Assembly (NCBI GenBank): GCA_023053575.1
Contig: JAKZAP010000018.1
Coordinates: forward strand, 4,836,001-4,900,000
DNA: 64,000 nt
Origin: Branchinecta lynchi
Lineage: Eukaryota > Arthropoda > Branchiopoda > Anostraca > Branchinectidae
Direction: 5' to 3'
Under the pieces are notes generated by a model. That model saw only the letters and a list, made by a program, of their open reading frames with translations. It did not search any database and was not told the DNA's origin. Positions 23,502-31,784 of the stretch are shown here, piece after piece. A program made the translations under genes and the position numbers. Positions within the stretch are counted from its first letter, which is position 1. Every line of letters starts with the position of its first letter.

Positions 23502-23689
23502 AGTTTCAGGAAGAGCCGAAAAACCGCCACCAAAGCATCTGCTAACTCGTGATGGCAAACAAAAAAGCCAGCAGACATTTTTTAGGCGGTGTTTCAGCAT
23601 TTCTTTTCTTGATTTGGTGCATAATGTCTGGAAAACAAAACAGCTGACTCTGTTGGATTCCTCATCCTTGTACGTGTTCCACCCTTCTA

Positions 23690-23880
23690 AAATAGTAACT
23701 ATTATTTACTATTTCCGTTCCAACCTCACGAAAAGTTACTACGCTGACCGTTCCAACTAGACGGAAAGTTACTACGCTGACCGTTCCAACCTCGCGGAAA
23801 GTTACTACGCTGACCGTTCTAACCTCACGAAAAGCTACTACGCTGACCGTTCAACCTTATCGAAATAGTAACTAATAATA
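23690..23880. repeat. ~33-bp tandem repeat
   Basis: The unit GTTACTACGCTGACCGTTCC with a variable AACCTCACGAAAA end is repeated about five times. It lies in the right arm of the fold-back element 22,500-24,037. Confidence 0.7.
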
Positions 23881-24067
23881 ACATTTGCTTACCATGGGAG
23901 CGTATCAAGCTTGGTAACTACAGATCTCTGTTATGTGATTGGCTGGCTTACCCCGTGGACTGATATTTTGGCGAAAATAGAAAAATGCGTTTCAGCCTTG
24001 AAGCCAAAATTCGTGACGTCGCGTAGTAACTACGGTAAGTAGGATGGGGCAAGCCCTTGTGTTATCT

Positions 24068-24204
24068 GAGCCTCGTTTTTGTTGCATGCTGCAGGTCCAC
24101 TTCTCGGCCGATTCCGGACCGATTCTTTCTACATCCGTTTTTGCACTGCGCTTCCGAGGAAGACGGCAGCGCTTCTCGAGAATCACGGACTTGCTCACCG
24201 ACCA
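24068..24204. mobile_element. GAGCCTCG MITE, left half of split copy
   Basis: It matches positions 1 to about 140 of the intact copy at 20,978 and stops at GACCA. The other half resumes at 40,932. The outermost layer of the four-deep nest. Confidence 0.88.
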
Positions 24205-25186
24205 CTGTTTAAGTTTAAGTTTCAGTTTATTTCAAATATCAACACATATCGTGGCTTGGGGCCCAATGCCGTGTTGAATACGTCAATATACATGAAGGTA
24301 AATCAATAATGTCTGTCATAATATCAAGATAAATAATTTAAACTGACTATGGCCTAACACAAAAACATAGAAGTGAGACACACACAAGAATGACTAAACC
24401 TCTTTGCTGAAAATATGTACAAATTTAGGGATAAAACTATTAAGGTACCGCTCCGTACGGTAGTAACGGGGTTCTAGCTTGGGTATTCGCTCCGCACACG
24501 CTCTTTGCGGACGCAACGTTGAGGTTGGAAGAGAGGCGGCAGAAGCGAGCGGAAGGAGGGGTTCTGTAAGGACTTCATACCAAAATCTCTGCACAACCTC
24601 TCCCGTCTATGATGGGGGGTCTCAAGTTTAAAATGATTTAAAAGAAAACAATAAGACATTTTAGGTCCTCTGTGTATAATTCTGAGAGCACGTTTCTGTA
24701 CACTTTCAATGGAATCTGTATCCTCTTTTGTCAGAGCATAGTGCCAAACCGGACACGCATATTCAAGTAGACTTCGGACAAACATACAAAATAGATTAAT
24801 CAATACCTTTTCTGGAACCCCAAATTTAGCCAGTGTTTTAACTACTGACATGGATGAATTTGCTTTTTTTATTATTTTTTTGTATTCTTCTTCCAAGTTA
24901 AATCCGAAGAGAGCGTAACTACAAGAAGGGTAATTTGTTCAACAATTAAACCATTTTCAGGGACAGGAAAAAATTCTGGGCTACTTTTAAAAAAGGAAAA
25001 ACTTACAATTGATGACTTATCTGTATTTACAACCATATTAGCAGTTAGGGCCTCGACGGCTAATATCTTGAAGAATACTCACTGCGTTACTTTTTAAATT
25101 TCGACCACCAACTTCAACCAAAGATAAATCGTCCACATATTTCCAACATTCATCAGTTCCTTTTGCTATGTCGTCAATTATAAAAA
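24205..25186 (-). mobile_element. Non-LTR element A, 3' part (nest layer 2)
   Basis: It reads on the minus strand. The catalytic box YVDD is near 25,128-25,140 and the C-terminal region (24,896-24,474) includes FVRSLLEYACPVWHY and IESVQKRALRIIHRGPK. The 3' end carries an ACTTAAACTTAAAC tail at 24,205-24,235. The frame is broken between the YVDD box and the C-terminal part. The upstream RT continues at 40,777-40,931. A 4-bp duplication ACCA (24,201-24,204 and 40,932-40,935) flanks the whole element in the MITE. Confidence 0.8.
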
Positions 25187-25295
25187 CTGAAACTAAAACT
25201 GAAACTCCATATTTGTTAAAACTGAAACTCTATATTTGTTAACCAATATTTTGCCTGTTTCAGAATTATTCACTCTCCATTCTTTTTTATTTAAG
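25187..25295 (+). mobile_element. Non-LTR element B, left piece (nest layer 3)
   Basis: Plus-strand open frame that continues without a shift across the Polinton into 40,166-40,429. It encodes part of a non-LTR C-terminal domain and contains a small in-frame tandem duplication (GAAACTCCATATTTG twice). A 10-bp duplication with one mismatch (ATTATAAAAA at 25,177-25,186, ATCATAAAAA at 40,777-40,786) flanks element B inside element A. Confidence 0.8.
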
Positions 25296-25625
25296 AGTAG
25301 TATAAGATCGCCGCTCCCACTCCACCCTCCCCCCAATTTCAAAACCCCATTTTAACATCAATTTCTTAAATTTTAACATCCTTTTTACCAAATTATCCCC
25401 TTTTTTAAGAACATTTTTATTTTCTTAATTCCAAAATAAAGGATACAAGAAATGAGAAATATTACCCTTTACTACATATAAAATACTACAATATACTACT
25501 ACTTCTTTTTTTTACATTTTTCATTTTTTATTCAAATGTTACTGAGTAAACAGTTCTAAATCCACATATGTTTCTTTGTTCTTGTTTTCGCGTACAATCG
25601 GTTGCAAAACTAGATTTTTCTTTAA

Positions 25626-26076
25626 AGCACAACTCTTACTAGAAATGATCTTTTCCATATAAAAAGGATTAGAAAGAAACGTTTTCGAAAATACCATTGC
25701 TTTCCACCTGAAACTAGCGATTCTCTTGTTAGCGCTTGTCGATAATATCCAGCCTTCCTGCTCTCCGACGCGGCGGCTGGGCGCAAAAGGTTTGAAAACT
25801 GAATGTGCCTTGGATAAAAAGTGGGAAACTCAGCAAATAAAATAAGTAATAAACAGAAGATTATCACATCCGTATGTGTGAAAGAGTTGTCAGCGGACAA
25901 TGAAGGATCCGGCAAACATTTCGTTGGGTGACGAGAAAACTCGGAAAGGCCGAAAAAGTGCTCAAAATTCGTAGTTACGAAACGAAACAAGGGAGAATGG
26001 TGGGGATTTTAGAAGCTTATAATTCCACATGGAAGCTAAGTATGTTATAAAAGGCAGAATAAGCAAGAGGGGTCCT
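25626..26076. mobile_element. TTAA-flanked MITE inserted in the Polinton TIR
   Basis: TTAA lies on both sides (25,622-25,625 and 26,077-26,080) and only once at the matching place in the right TIR, which gives the empty site. The ends AGCACAACTCTTAC and AGGACCCCTCTTGC (inverse) are imperfect inverted repeats. TTAA targeting is the mark of piggyBac-type elements. It cuts off the last part of the left copy of the TIR gene. Part of its right end (AAGGCAGAATAAGC...GGGTCCT) resembles 1,081-1,115. Confidence 0.85.
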
Positions 26077-26302
26077 TTAAAAGTAATTCGTTAGCAATGG
26101 CATTATATTTCTGTGTTATAAACAAATCACAGGGTTTGTCATTATGATTAATAACTACAACCAACTTATCACCATATTTTGTCTTAGCAATTCTCATTTT
26201 AACAATAGCATATTTCAAACCTAACACTAGTTCTTCTTTCCTGATTGTCTCATTGTATTTATTCATTCTGATTGTATTCAAGACTTCCTTTATGGACTCC
26301 AT
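26045..26302 (-). pseudogene. TIR gene, left copy, truncated by insertion
   Basis: The first 76 codons equal the intact right copy at 39,608-39,916 except for codon 4 (Ile for Thr). At 26,080 the frame runs into the TTAA element and ends after a few foreign residues. The start is CTAATAAATG. The intact protein would be 102 residues. Confidence 0.9.
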
Positions 26303-26339
26303 TTATTAGGGGATGATTTTATTAAATAAAAATCCAGGC

Positions 26340-27677
26340 TCACAAACTCACATACATATTTTTATTGATAATATCTAATGTAGCTTTTCTTTCATAATAT
26401 ATAACACAGTAAACATTATATGGTACGGGTTGATTATCTTTCAACGTTAAACTTATTTCAATATCAGCAGTTGTTCCATTATAAATATTTGACTCGTGTT
26501 TAGAAACATCGAAACAGAATAGTGGGTATACTTCTTTAAATTCTTCTATACTAACAACACTACCAGTATCAAATGCTAATTGTTTATAACCCAAATGTAT
26601 GAACCTATTGTAAAGATTTGAGTATTTACATTTATCATCGCTAAAATCACATTTAAGTGGTTCTTCAGGATATTTATCCCCATTAATTCTAAGTTCTATG
26701 TCTGTTAAATTCATATGATCAAACACCATATTATTCATTAATTGATTGTTATGCTTTTCATTTTTCTGTAGCATCACAACTACTTTTGTCGGATTGTTTC
26801 TCTCAGATATAACTTTCCAAGTGTGCTCCTTATTCTGACTAACATCGCTTTTATAAGTATTACATGCTTCCCACATCAGATTATGCTTTCTGTCCTTTGC
26901 CAATCCCTTTTCTAAGTTACTCATCATTTCAATACTAGGAGCTACAATAGGGATCTTCCAGGATAAATACTCGATGACTACTTTGAAATTAGTATTTCCA
27001 TTTCTTATAATCATGTTGTTATCATCATTTCTTCTTAGAAATATTTTATGCGATGCACCTCTGAAGAATCGTTTGTTTCCTTTCAAAAATCCAAACAATT
27101 CTGATATTGGTAAATACATATTTACTAATTTACTGCTCTTTGTTCTGTTATATCTTTTTTCAAATCCTTTATTATAATTATCATTATTGGTCAACCTGAC
27201 TGTACCAGCCCCTGCAGTAAAAGAAGCAACTACAGGATTGATTTCTTTCCCTTGATTATAATCTTTATACCAGAAATGATTTCTTGCTGCACTTCTAGAA
27301 TAATCATCAGAGTATTCAATCAACTTTGTAACGGTAGTTGTAATACCAACATGATTAATTTTTTCAACCGATTCATCGTTTATTACATACTCAGCGGTAC
27401 TGAATAAATTAAATCCATTATTCGTTAAAGTAGCAACATCGGTTGCAGCTATAGGAGTCCCATCTTCGTTTACTATTCTTACACTAACATCAAGATAACT
27501 TTCACTTGGATAAAACCAGGAATCTAATTTCTTTGTTACGAATTCAAACTTTGATTTATTAGATACATTCACATCTGTTTCTCGAATTTCTTTAAATTCA
27601 TATTTAACCACAGTTTCATCCACAAGCGGTTCATCAAAAATATTCCATTGCGGACTGATAACTTTATTTACTGCCAT
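26340..27677 (-). CDS. Major capsid protein (double jelly-roll, hexon-like)
   Basis: 445 residues, the usual size of Polinton major capsid proteins. The N-terminal part has LDSWFYPSESYLDVSVRIVN, the first-barrel strand with the typical pattern of a short polar stretch before a beta strand. The middle contains LPISELFGFLKGNKRFFRG and HKIFLRRNDD, and the C-terminal part FKEVYPLFCFDVS and VPYNVYCVIYYERKATLDI, which are the landmarks I associate with the second barrel. Trimers would form the capsid facets. It starts with TATATAAATG, is the last gene of the leftward block, and stops only 2 bp before the inner edge of the left TIR. Call by pattern and position; a structure prediction would settle it. 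Confidence 0.85.
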   Translation of the reverse strand: MAVNKVISPQWNIFDEPLVDETVVKYEFKEIRETDVNVSNKSKFEFVTKKLDSWFYPSESYLDVSVRIVNEDGTPIAATDVATLTNNGFNLFSTAEYVINDESVEKINHVGITTTVTKLIEYSDDYSRSAARNHFWYKDYNQGKEINPVVASFTAGAGTVRLTNNDNYNKGFEKRYNRTKSSKLVNMYLPISELFGFLKGNKRFFRGASHKIFLRRNDDNNMIIRNGNTNFKVVIEYLSWKIPIVAPSIEMMSNLEKGLAKDRKHNLMWEACNTYKSDVSQNKEHTWKVISERNNPTKVVVMLQKNEKHNNQLMNNMVFDHMNLTDIELRINGDKYPEEPLKCDFSDDKCKYSNLYNRFIHLGYKQLAFDTGSVVSIEEFKEVYPLFCFDVSKHESNIYNGTTADIEISLTLKDNQPVPYNVYCVIYYERKATLDIINKNMYVSL

Positions 27678-27707
27678 TTATATAAGAAAGAAATTATTAA
27701 ATAAAAC

Positions 27708-28064
27708 TTATTTCAGAATCTTTAATCCATTTCCAGTCATTAACGTTTTGATCAAGTCCTGACTTCTTTGATTTAAAATCCTTTTATTTGTACCGATAAG
27801 ATCCTTCATCGATTTTTTGTTTCCAATTACATCAATGAGTTCCTTCTTGTTTACATTGATCAGATCTTTCCCATATCCTATTGCTCTGTTTTTCAACAAC
27901 TCAAATCTCGGTTTAATAATATTATTATACATTGACATAGCCCCATCTTTTATTTGTTTTGCTGACGTTTGAAATAACTGGGAATTAACAATGTTTTTGA
28001 ATACACTACCGATTCCACTTCCATACTGCCTTTTATAAAGTAATTGCTTATTATTAATCAACAT
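27708..28064 (-). CDS. Small virion protein, pVI/pX-like (tentative)
   Basis: 118 residues, basic, with a Gly-rich start (QYGSGIGSVFKNIVN) and an amphipathic helix. The C-terminus has MTGNG followed by six residues, which fits the adenain cleavage form (M/I/L)-x-G-x-G. Small basic proteins cut by the viral protease are typical cement or core proteins of adenovirus-like capsids. It lies between major and minor capsid genes, with CTATAAATG at its start. The assignment to a known family is inference. Confidence 0.55.
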   Translation of the reverse strand: MLINNKQLLYKRQYGSGIGSVFKNIVNSQLFQTSAKQIKDGAMSMYNNIIKPRFELLKNRAIGYGKDLINVNKKELIDVIGNKKSMKDLIGTNKRILNQRSQDLIKTLMTGNGLKILK

Positions 28065-28096
28065 TTATAGGTAAATAATTTTATTTCACTAATCCT

Positions 28097-28810
28097 TTAA
28101 GCTTTTCTTAAATGCAGCACGTATCCAACGTTATCACCATTCAAATCGATAGGTCTTCCCAACTGATCAGTAATTGTCATTCTCAAGGAGTAAATAAAGT
28201 CTTTTGTATTAATAGGAAGGTAGATTAATTGTCTAGGATTCTCAACAATTTGACAACCCGGTTCTGTATTCGGAACAAATGTCCAAATGACATCTGATTT
28301 ACTTTTGTTTACGATAGAACTGTTTACAAGAGAGCAGTGAATTTGAATTTTATCAACGCTTCTTGTTATATTCGGAAGCTTTGTACCTTCATTGATTTTC
28401 TTAGTTATCTCACTATCCTTCTCAAATCCTAAAATCTGACACAAGTCACTATTAAATCTAAAAACATATTTTTCTTGTAATAGTATGACAAATCTCATAG
28501 ATGCTGGATTGGATGAAATTACAATAGGACATTTATCTTTTGGGGTATCAAAATACTGACACAAAAAATAATTCAAACAATCATCGTTATACATCCCATT
28601 AGGAATAGTAACATTCATCCATCCCCCCTCTTCATCTTTCCTGTATTGAAATGTATTATTTCCAAATTTATCACTTATATTATGCCATGAATACCACAAA
28701 GTACACTGATTCAAACCTATTTCATAATCCCAATTACGATTCAATTCGATTGGTTGACTAAATGTTATATCAATGATACTTTCATTACCTTCAATGTTTA
28801 ACAACACCAT
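28097..28810 (-). CDS. Minor capsid protein (penton-like, single jelly roll)
   Basis: 237 residues. Features in order: ITFSQPIELNRNWDYEIGL at 16-34, a YSW..NISDKFGNNTF block, ITIPNGMYNDDCLNYF-like segment (VTIPNGMYNDDCLNYF) near 67, FRFNSDLCQILGFEKD near 117-132, and a C-terminal part with ENPRQLIYLPIN and LRMTITDQLGRPIDLNG. This order matches the penton/minor capsid proteins of Polintons as I know them. It would form the pentameric vertices. Start CTAATAAATG; it follows the interrupted gene 28,814-29,644 with one codon between stop and start. Confidence 0.8.
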   Translation of the reverse strand: MVLLNIEGNESIIDITFSQPIELNRNWDYEIGLNQCTLWYSWHNISDKFGNNTFQYRKDEEGGWMNVTIPNGMYNDDCLNYFLCQYFDTPKDKCPIVISSNPASMRFVILLQEKYVFRFNSDLCQILGFEKDSEITKKINEGTKLPNITRSVDKIQIHCSLVNSSIVNKSKSDVIWTFVPNTEPGCQIVENPRQLIYLPINTKDFIYSLRMTITDQLGRPIDLNGDNVGYVLHLRKA

Positions 28811-28813
28811 TTA

Positions 28814-29644
28814 TTAGAAATATTTTTTATATATTGAATTGTAATTTCTCTTCGTAAGAAATTTATTTCGCATTAACGAATCCAAAATATCAATAGCTTC
28901 ATTTCTCACCTCATCAGATGTATTTCCGTTTACTCTGCTACCTATCAAAGTGTATAATTTTGAAATCATTTCATCACAATTCATAAATATTCCAGTTCCT
29001 TGTTGTCTGATAAAGGGTATACTAGATTGAATTTTTCTTAATCTATCCTTATAGTCTTGTATAAATAAAATAATTTTATCATACTTACTAGAACTATAAC
29101 TTTTACTTTTCAGACCACCATAACTTTGACTTATAGATGTTAAATAATTCAGAGCCCCATCTATTTAGTTAGGATGCTTAAGGTAATAATGAGGCATTTT
29201 AAAATAATTATCGGTATCATTCCAGTCATCTTTATATTTTAAATTAATTTGATTTAATAATTCCACATCAATATTTAAGTTTAGATTTACGTCATATGGT
29301 TGTTCTAGATTGGGTTCTATAGCATGAGTGGGAGCTCGACTCGATTCCTCTGAAGTAGTGGTCTGTAAAGCTGTTTTAAATGTATCACCTAATCTGAGGA
29401 ACCGTCTTCTTGAATTATTATCACCTTCCTGTAGTTTATTAATTATCGTTTCAGCGTTCTCTTGTAATTTTTTGATGGTATCTTTAGTGTTTTCTTTTTG
29501 TGCTATAATAACTGGAGCGTTTAATTCTGAAGCATATTCCCGAAATCCTGCCTTCTCCATCTCATTTTGTTGAACCTTTCTTCTCTGAACTTCTCTGTTC
29601 TTCACTATATCCGATAACATATCACTCAAGCGTCTTGAATCCAT
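28814..29644 (-). pseudogene. Coiled-coil virion-associated gene with one in-frame TAA
   Basis: The frame starts at TATATAAATG (29,644), runs 159 codons, hits TAA at 29,165-29,167 and continues open in the same frame for about 116 codons to 28,814. The first part is charged and helical (LSDIVKNREVQRRKVQQNEM, LQENAETIINKLQEG), consistent with a coiled coil. The second part has ...SIPFIRQQGTG. I do not recognise the family. The continued open frame shows that the stop is recent or is read through. Position between integrase and penton genes suggests a virion role (inference). Confidence 0.7.
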
Positions 29645-29660
29645 TTATATACAAGTAATT

Positions 29661-30632
29661 TTATTTCATAATTAATTTTGAAAGTTCTTTTTCATAAAAC
29701 CCTCCTTGAATTAATTCCCCACTTTTGTCAGATATTTCATAAGTAATGGGAATGGTAGGTCTGATGGTTGCTATCTGAAATACTTCATCCGTATAATTAG
29801 GTAAATATCCTTTATCGAAAATACTTTTTTCTTTTTTAATTCTGACTAAATCCCCTACTTTGACGTTTCCTGTGATTTTGTACTCATCTACTGGAGGAAA
29901 CAGAGCACTAAAAACCTTTTTCTGATTAACCTTTTTACTAGCATCAACTGGTTTCATTTGTATTGAACGGTGGTAAGAGTTATTATAATTACTCACAAAT
30001 AAAGGTAAAATATCAATCCAATTAGTAGTGCTATTGTGAGTGAAATATTTCCATAGCTTTTCTTTTAGCGTTCTATTGAACCGTTCAACGATTTGTGCTT
30101 TCAATTCGCTTTCAGATGCAAACCAGTGTATGCCGTTATTTTTCAAAAAAGTTTGAACATTTCTCATCACAAATTCTTTACCTTTATCAGTTTGTAGTTT
30201 CTTAGGAATTCTTTCTTTAAATATAACACTGAATGCTTTTATTATTTCAGCACCCGTTTTGTCTTTCAGAGGGATACACCAAGCATATTTACTAAAGCAA
30301 TCAATAACAGTTAAAATGTAATTTGTTTTATTATTTTCTTTTTTATATTTCTGCATGTCAACTAAATCAGCTTGCCATTGCTCATCAACATAGTGAACAT
30401 ACACTCGCCTCCTTTCAAAGTTATGATAGGAAGGTTTGTGTAACGTATACACATTCTCATTTTGCAACACATTTTTTATTTTATCCTTGGAAACCTTAAC
30501 ACCATTTTCTTTTAATTTTCTGTAAATATCATCCACACCTGAATAATTAGAATAATACGTCTTTAAAATATCTGTTTCTGCGTTGAGGTTTTTTTTAAAA
30601 AGCGATTTTTCCTCGATCCGCAAATAACACAA
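29661..30632 (-). CDS. RVE-family integrase (main frame)
   Basis: Retroviral-type integrase. Counting from 30,632, the helical N-terminal part (DDIYRKLKENGVKVS) leads to QADLVDM (Asp 89), TDKGKEF (Asp 149) and VERFNRTLK (Glu 183), the DDE triad. The C-terminal part has VKVGDLVRIKKEKSIFDKG, the small SH3-like barrel found in Polinton integrases. The frame has no ATG before the core domain: it can only be entered by a TTG at 30,632 or from the overlapping zinc-ribbon frame at 30,563-30,730 by a -1 shift. The enzyme inserts the linear element, making 6-bp duplications, in line with the TTTAAG seen. The stop is followed 17 bp later by the next start. Confidence 0.92.
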   Translation of the reverse strand: MCYLRIEEKSLFKKNLNAETDILKTYYSNYSGVDDIYRKLKENGVKVSKDKIKNVLQNENVYTLHKPSYHNFERRRVYVHYVDEQWQADLVDMQKYKKENNKTNYILTVIDCFSKYAWCIPLKDKTGAEIIKAFSVIFKERIPKKLQTDKGKEFVMRNVQTFLKNNGIHWFASESELKAQIVERFNRTLKEKLWKYFTHNSTTNWIDILPLFVSNYNNSYHRSIQMKPVDASKKVNQKKVFSALFPPVDEYKITGNVKVGDLVRIKKEKSIFDKGYLPNYTDEVFQIATIRPTIPITYEISDKSGELIQGGFYEKELSKLIMK

Positions 30633-30730
30633 TTCCCTTTCAGCATTGGAACATTATTTTTTTGTGACACTGCCTTAAACATTGATTCAGTGTCAGTGCT
30701 CTTTTTACATTTCATACAATAAATCTCCAT
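30563..30730 (-). CDS. Zinc-ribbon leader overlapping integrase
   Basis: 55 codons in the zero frame. It starts at CTAATAAATG and has a treble pair CMKC near residues 5-8 and CVIC near 35-38, followed by basic residues (GSRKNRF). This matches the small four-Cys (DUF5679-like) proteins common in Polintons. The zero frame ends 16 codons after the heptamer T-TTA-AAA (30,599-30,593), at which a -1 slip would join it to the integrase. It may therefore be the N-terminal zinc module of the integrase rather than a separate protein. Confidence 0.7.
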   Translation of the reverse strand: MEIYCMKCKKSTDTESMFKAVSQKNNVPMLKGNCVICGSRKNRFLKKTSTQKQIF

Positions 30731-30747
30731 TTATTAGAAAACAATTT

Positions 30748-31092
30748 TTATAAACGAAAAGCTACCAACTTCATTTTGCGCTTAATGTAGGAAATACAGT
30801 GAAGTCCACAGTTTAATTCATCTATATTTTGAACAGCAAGATTTTCATAAGCTATTTTTTTCTTTGAAGTTTTTAGATATTTAACTATTTCTTTTCCTGG
30901 AGGAATACCGAAAGAATCGAAAAATTCGACATAGGGGGATTCAGGTAGATTACAATAGGCAACCCAATGTGTTCCAGGCATTGCACGTTTGTCATAGTTG
31001 ATTACACCACATTCCGAATCGTTTATATGTTTGGGTAGCGTATCTAAAGAGAAAACACCTCGAAACTGTGGTATATCCCCTAATGCATCCAT
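30748..31092 (-). CDS. Adenain-type cysteine protease (maturation protease)
   Basis: From the ATG at 31,092 it has 114 residues with His42 in GTHWVAY, Asp59 in FFDSFG, Gln88 and Cys95 in NCGLHC: the catalytic set of the adenovirus protease fold. It would cut capsid precursors. Its ATG lacks the TAAATG motif found at the other starts. The frame is open upstream, overlapping the end of the AT-hook gene in the -1 frame, and that stretch encodes GPLTNFDI, which I remember as the usual N-terminal block of this family. Translation may thus begin upstream or by frameshift. Stop to next start (30,730) is 17 bp. Confidence 0.88.
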   Translation of the reverse strand: MDALGDIPQFRGVFSLDTLPKHINDSECGVINYDKRAMPGTHWVAYCNLPESPYVEFFDSFGIPPGKEIVKYLKTSKKKIAYENLAVQNIDELNCGLHCISYIKRKMKLVAFRL

Positions 31093-31115
31093 AATATCAA
31101 AATTAGTTAGAGGTC

Positions 31116-31754
31116 CTACTTTACTTTTGCTTCTTTTTTGATGTCCCCGTTTTTTGGCTTCTTAGGTCTACCACGTACCCCATGACCGACAACTTTTTGC
31201 GTTCCAGGAAGTGTAAGCGCGCCACCTGTGGTATCCTCCTTCCTAGGTCTTCCACGTACCCCATGACCGACAACTTTTTGTGTTCCAGGAAGTTTAAGCG
31301 CTCCACCTGTGTTGACATCATCAGTTTCCTTCTCACGTACCCCATTACCCACAACTTTTTGTGTTCCAGGAAGTTTAAGCGCTCCACCTGTGTTGGTCAT
31401 TTTATCCATAATTTTCTTACCAGCGAATGTACCCAAAGCAGCAGCACCACTTGTTAAAGCTGCCTTACCAAGGGTAATTGCTAGCGGTATTAAAAATGGA
31501 AGTAATCCACCCTTTTGAATCGCTTCTTTCATCTGTTTGTATGATACATCAATATCACAGCCCTTATTATTCATTTTACATGTTTCAATTTTATCAATTT
31601 GTCGTTTACTTAAAAGTAACTTAACTGGTTCTCGTTCATTTTGTCTACTATGACTAACACGTATCTGACATTTTTGTTTAGCACCAAAGCATTTCTTCAG
31701 CTTTCCTTTCTGAAGCTTTGACAAATAAATTGTATACTCCATTGTTTCAACCAT
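31116..31754 (-). CDS. Core/minor capsid protein with membrane-like helix and AT-hook repeats
   Basis: 212 residues. A basic N-terminal half with Cys pairs (about 22-66) is followed by KGG and a hydrophobic Ala/Leu/Gly-rich segment at about 84-112 (LLPFLIPLAITLGKAAL), as in pVI/pX-like proteins of Polintons. The C-terminal 90 residues are three imperfect repeats of TGGALKLPGTQKVVGHGV (at about 121, 149 and 175). Two of them end in RGRPRK and RGRPKK, canonical AT-hook cores that bind the minor groove of AT-rich DNA. A role in packing the AT-rich genome in the capsid is inference. Start CTAATAAATG. Confidence 0.7.
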   Translation of the reverse strand: MVETMEYTIYLSKLQKGKLKKCFGAKQKCQIRVSHSRQNEREPVKLLLSKRQIDKIETCKMNNKGCDIDVSYKQMKEAIQKGGLLPFLIPLAITLGKAALTSGAAALGTFAGKKIMDKMTNTGGALKLPGTQKVVGNGVREKETDDVNTGGALKLPGTQKVVGHGVRGRPRKEDTTGGALTLPGTQKVVGHGVRGRPKKPKNGDIKKEAKVK

Positions 31755-31784
31755 TTATTAGGGAATTAATTTATCTTATAAAAT

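Larger units (their letters stand above)
22500..24037. mobile_element. Fold-back element with ACCGTAGTTACTACGCG ends
   Basis: The left end ACCGTAGTTACTACGCGTGA is repeated in inverse form at the right end (CGTGACGTCGCGTAGTAACT). Inner arms include the GACCGTTCCAACC repeat block on the right and matching pieces on the left. It holds another repeat at 23,107-23,501. No coding sequence was found. Confidence 0.6.
25296..26337. repeat. Polinton left terminal inverted repeat (interrupted)
   Basis: It matches the inverse of 39,574-40,159 up to AAATAAAAATCCA, then the sequences diverge. Without the 451-bp insert and its 4-bp duplication it is about 587 bp. I saw only a few differences between the two TIRs, one of which changes codon 4 of the small TIR gene. 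Confidence 0.95.

Noticed and set aside
24205..25300. Minus-strand reverse transcriptase as part of the Polinton
   Set aside because: It lies outside the TIR at 25,296 and continues at 40,777-40,931 on the far side of the Polinton, so it belongs to an older host element.
30563..30730. Zinc-ribbon frame as chance overlap with integrase
   Set aside because: It has the TAAATG start, two well-spaced Cys pairs and the slippery heptamer at the right place, so chance is unlikely.
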